The notes under the pieces were generated by a model. That model saw nothing but the letters and a program-made list of their open reading frames with translations. It searched no databases and had not been told where the DNA came from. Below, piece by piece: positions 34,546-34,939 of a stretch of DNA of 34,939 bases; the first letter of the stretch is position 1, and each line of letters begins with the position of its first letter. The stretch is from Desulfotignum sp. Lineage in GTDB: Bacteria; Desulfobacterota; Desulfobacteria; Desulfobacterales; Desulfobacteraceae. A program made the translations under genes and the position numbers. The stretch covers positions 1 through 34,939 of the forward strand of contig JAABSB010000015.1 in the NCBI GenBank assembly GCA_011390615.1. The letters are read 5' to 3'.

Positions 34546-34939
34546 ATGGGAAAATTATTGCGGATCAACACAAAGAGCAAAACCTTTACGTTTGATGAAA
34601 TACCTGAGAATTATGCAGGACTCGGGGGCAGGGCCCTCACATCCAAGATGATTCTGGATGAAGTGCCGGCCACCTGTCATCCTTTGGGAAAAAACAACAA
34701 ACTCATCTTTGCCCCCGGTGTTCTGACCGGCTCTCCTGCTGCGGATTCCGGCAGAATGTCTGCCGGTGCCAAATCACCTCTCACCGGCGGCATCAAAGAA
34801 AGCAATTCCGGGGGGCTTGCGTCCCAGAAGCTTGCCAGACTGGGTATAACCGCCCTGGTTCTGGAAGACAAACCCGAAGATGACGGATACAGCCTGGTGG
34901 TGGTAAACAAGGACGGGGTGCAGATCCTTCCGGCAGAGG
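34546..34939 (+). CDS. aor: aldehyde ferredoxin oxidoreductase (tungsten), N-terminal part, truncated by window end
   Basis: The visible 131 residues start MGKLLRINTKSKTF and contain the family N-domain text YAGLGGRALTSKMI, FAPGVLTGSPAADSGRMS and AKSPLTGGIKESNSGG, which bind the tungstopterin cofactor in known members. The full protein would be about 580-620 residues. AORs interconvert aldehydes and acids with ferredoxin; the substrate here may be an aryl or short-chain aldehyde. AAGGAGG stands 5 nt before the ATG. The frame continues past the window edge. Confidence 0.93.
   Translation, partial: MGKLLRINTKSKTFTFDEIPENYAGLGGRALTSKMILDEVPATCHPLGKNNKLIFAPGVLTGSPAADSGRMSAGAKSPLTGGIKESNSGGLASQKLARLGITALVLEDKPEDDGYSLVVVNKDGVQILPAE

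Noticed and set aside
1-34939. CRISPR array, tRNA or rRNA genes, transposase or prophage genes
   Set aside because: I saw no repeat-spacer pattern, no cloverleaf or rRNA sequence, and no transposase, integrase or phage protein in any frame.

Overview
The window (about 35 kb, moderate GC) looks like the chromosome of an anaerobic, probably sulfate-reducing Desulfobacterota bacterium close to Desulfobacteraceae. This is inferred from gene content: indolepyruvate oxidoreductase and aldehyde ferredoxin oxidoreductase genes, a small siroheme sulfite-reductase-like protein, an Fe-S type amidophosphoribosyltransferase, the early-cobalt (anaerobic) corrin pathway and a TAXI-type TRAP transporter. No taxonomic marker gene is present, so the genus is not resolved.

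Layout. Positions 1-723 hold a damaged locus: the 5' part of a crotonase-family gene runs in frame into an iorB (indolepyruvate oxidoreductase beta) gene, which a C7 tract then frameshifts. An HMG-CoA-lyase-like DRE-TIM enzyme lacking the usual catalytic Cys follows (779-1780). A tight carA-carB-purF-radical SAM operon covers 1995-8779 and converges, with a 10-nt overlap, on a DEAD-box RNA helicase (8770-10038, minus).

Positions 10196-21043 form one long corrinoid operon. It has a promoter, a cobalamin riboswitch (10234-10386) and an intrinsic terminator (10447-10478), followed by btuC-btuD-btuF-like uptake genes, cbiL, an unassigned Gate-domain membrane protein, cbiET, cbiF, cbiG, cbiH, cobO and cobQ/cbiP. 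Most genes overlap or nearly touch, and cbiG and cbiH share 136 nt. A DUF342/FapA-like protein with an N-terminal helical-repeat region follows. Two small minus-strand genes (ThpR-like and MoaD/ThiS-like) lie next to it.

Positions 24496-27254 encode a Cache-PAS histidine kinase and a NarL-type response regulator. They converge on a MarR regulator. A minus-strand TAXI TRAP transporter (binding protein 30857-29895, fused permease 29718-27985) is next.

The right end holds a redox-flavoured module. A minus-strand operon encodes a zinc-ribbon HD protein, a ferredoxin-like FrdX-type protein and a siroheme sulfite-reductase-like protein. It is divergent from a Crp/Fnr regulator, and a perfect FNR-type box (TTGAT-N4-ATCAA, 33508-33521) sits between them. 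The regulator carries the E--SR recognition-helix signature that reads this box. A long 18-bp-arm inverted repeat (34346-34419) and the start of a tungsten aldehyde ferredoxin oxidoreductase gene (34546 onward) end the window.

The strongest candidates for something undescribed are the Gate-domain protein inside the riboswitch-controlled cobalamin operon, and the FNR-box-controlled HD/FrdX/siroheme-protein module.
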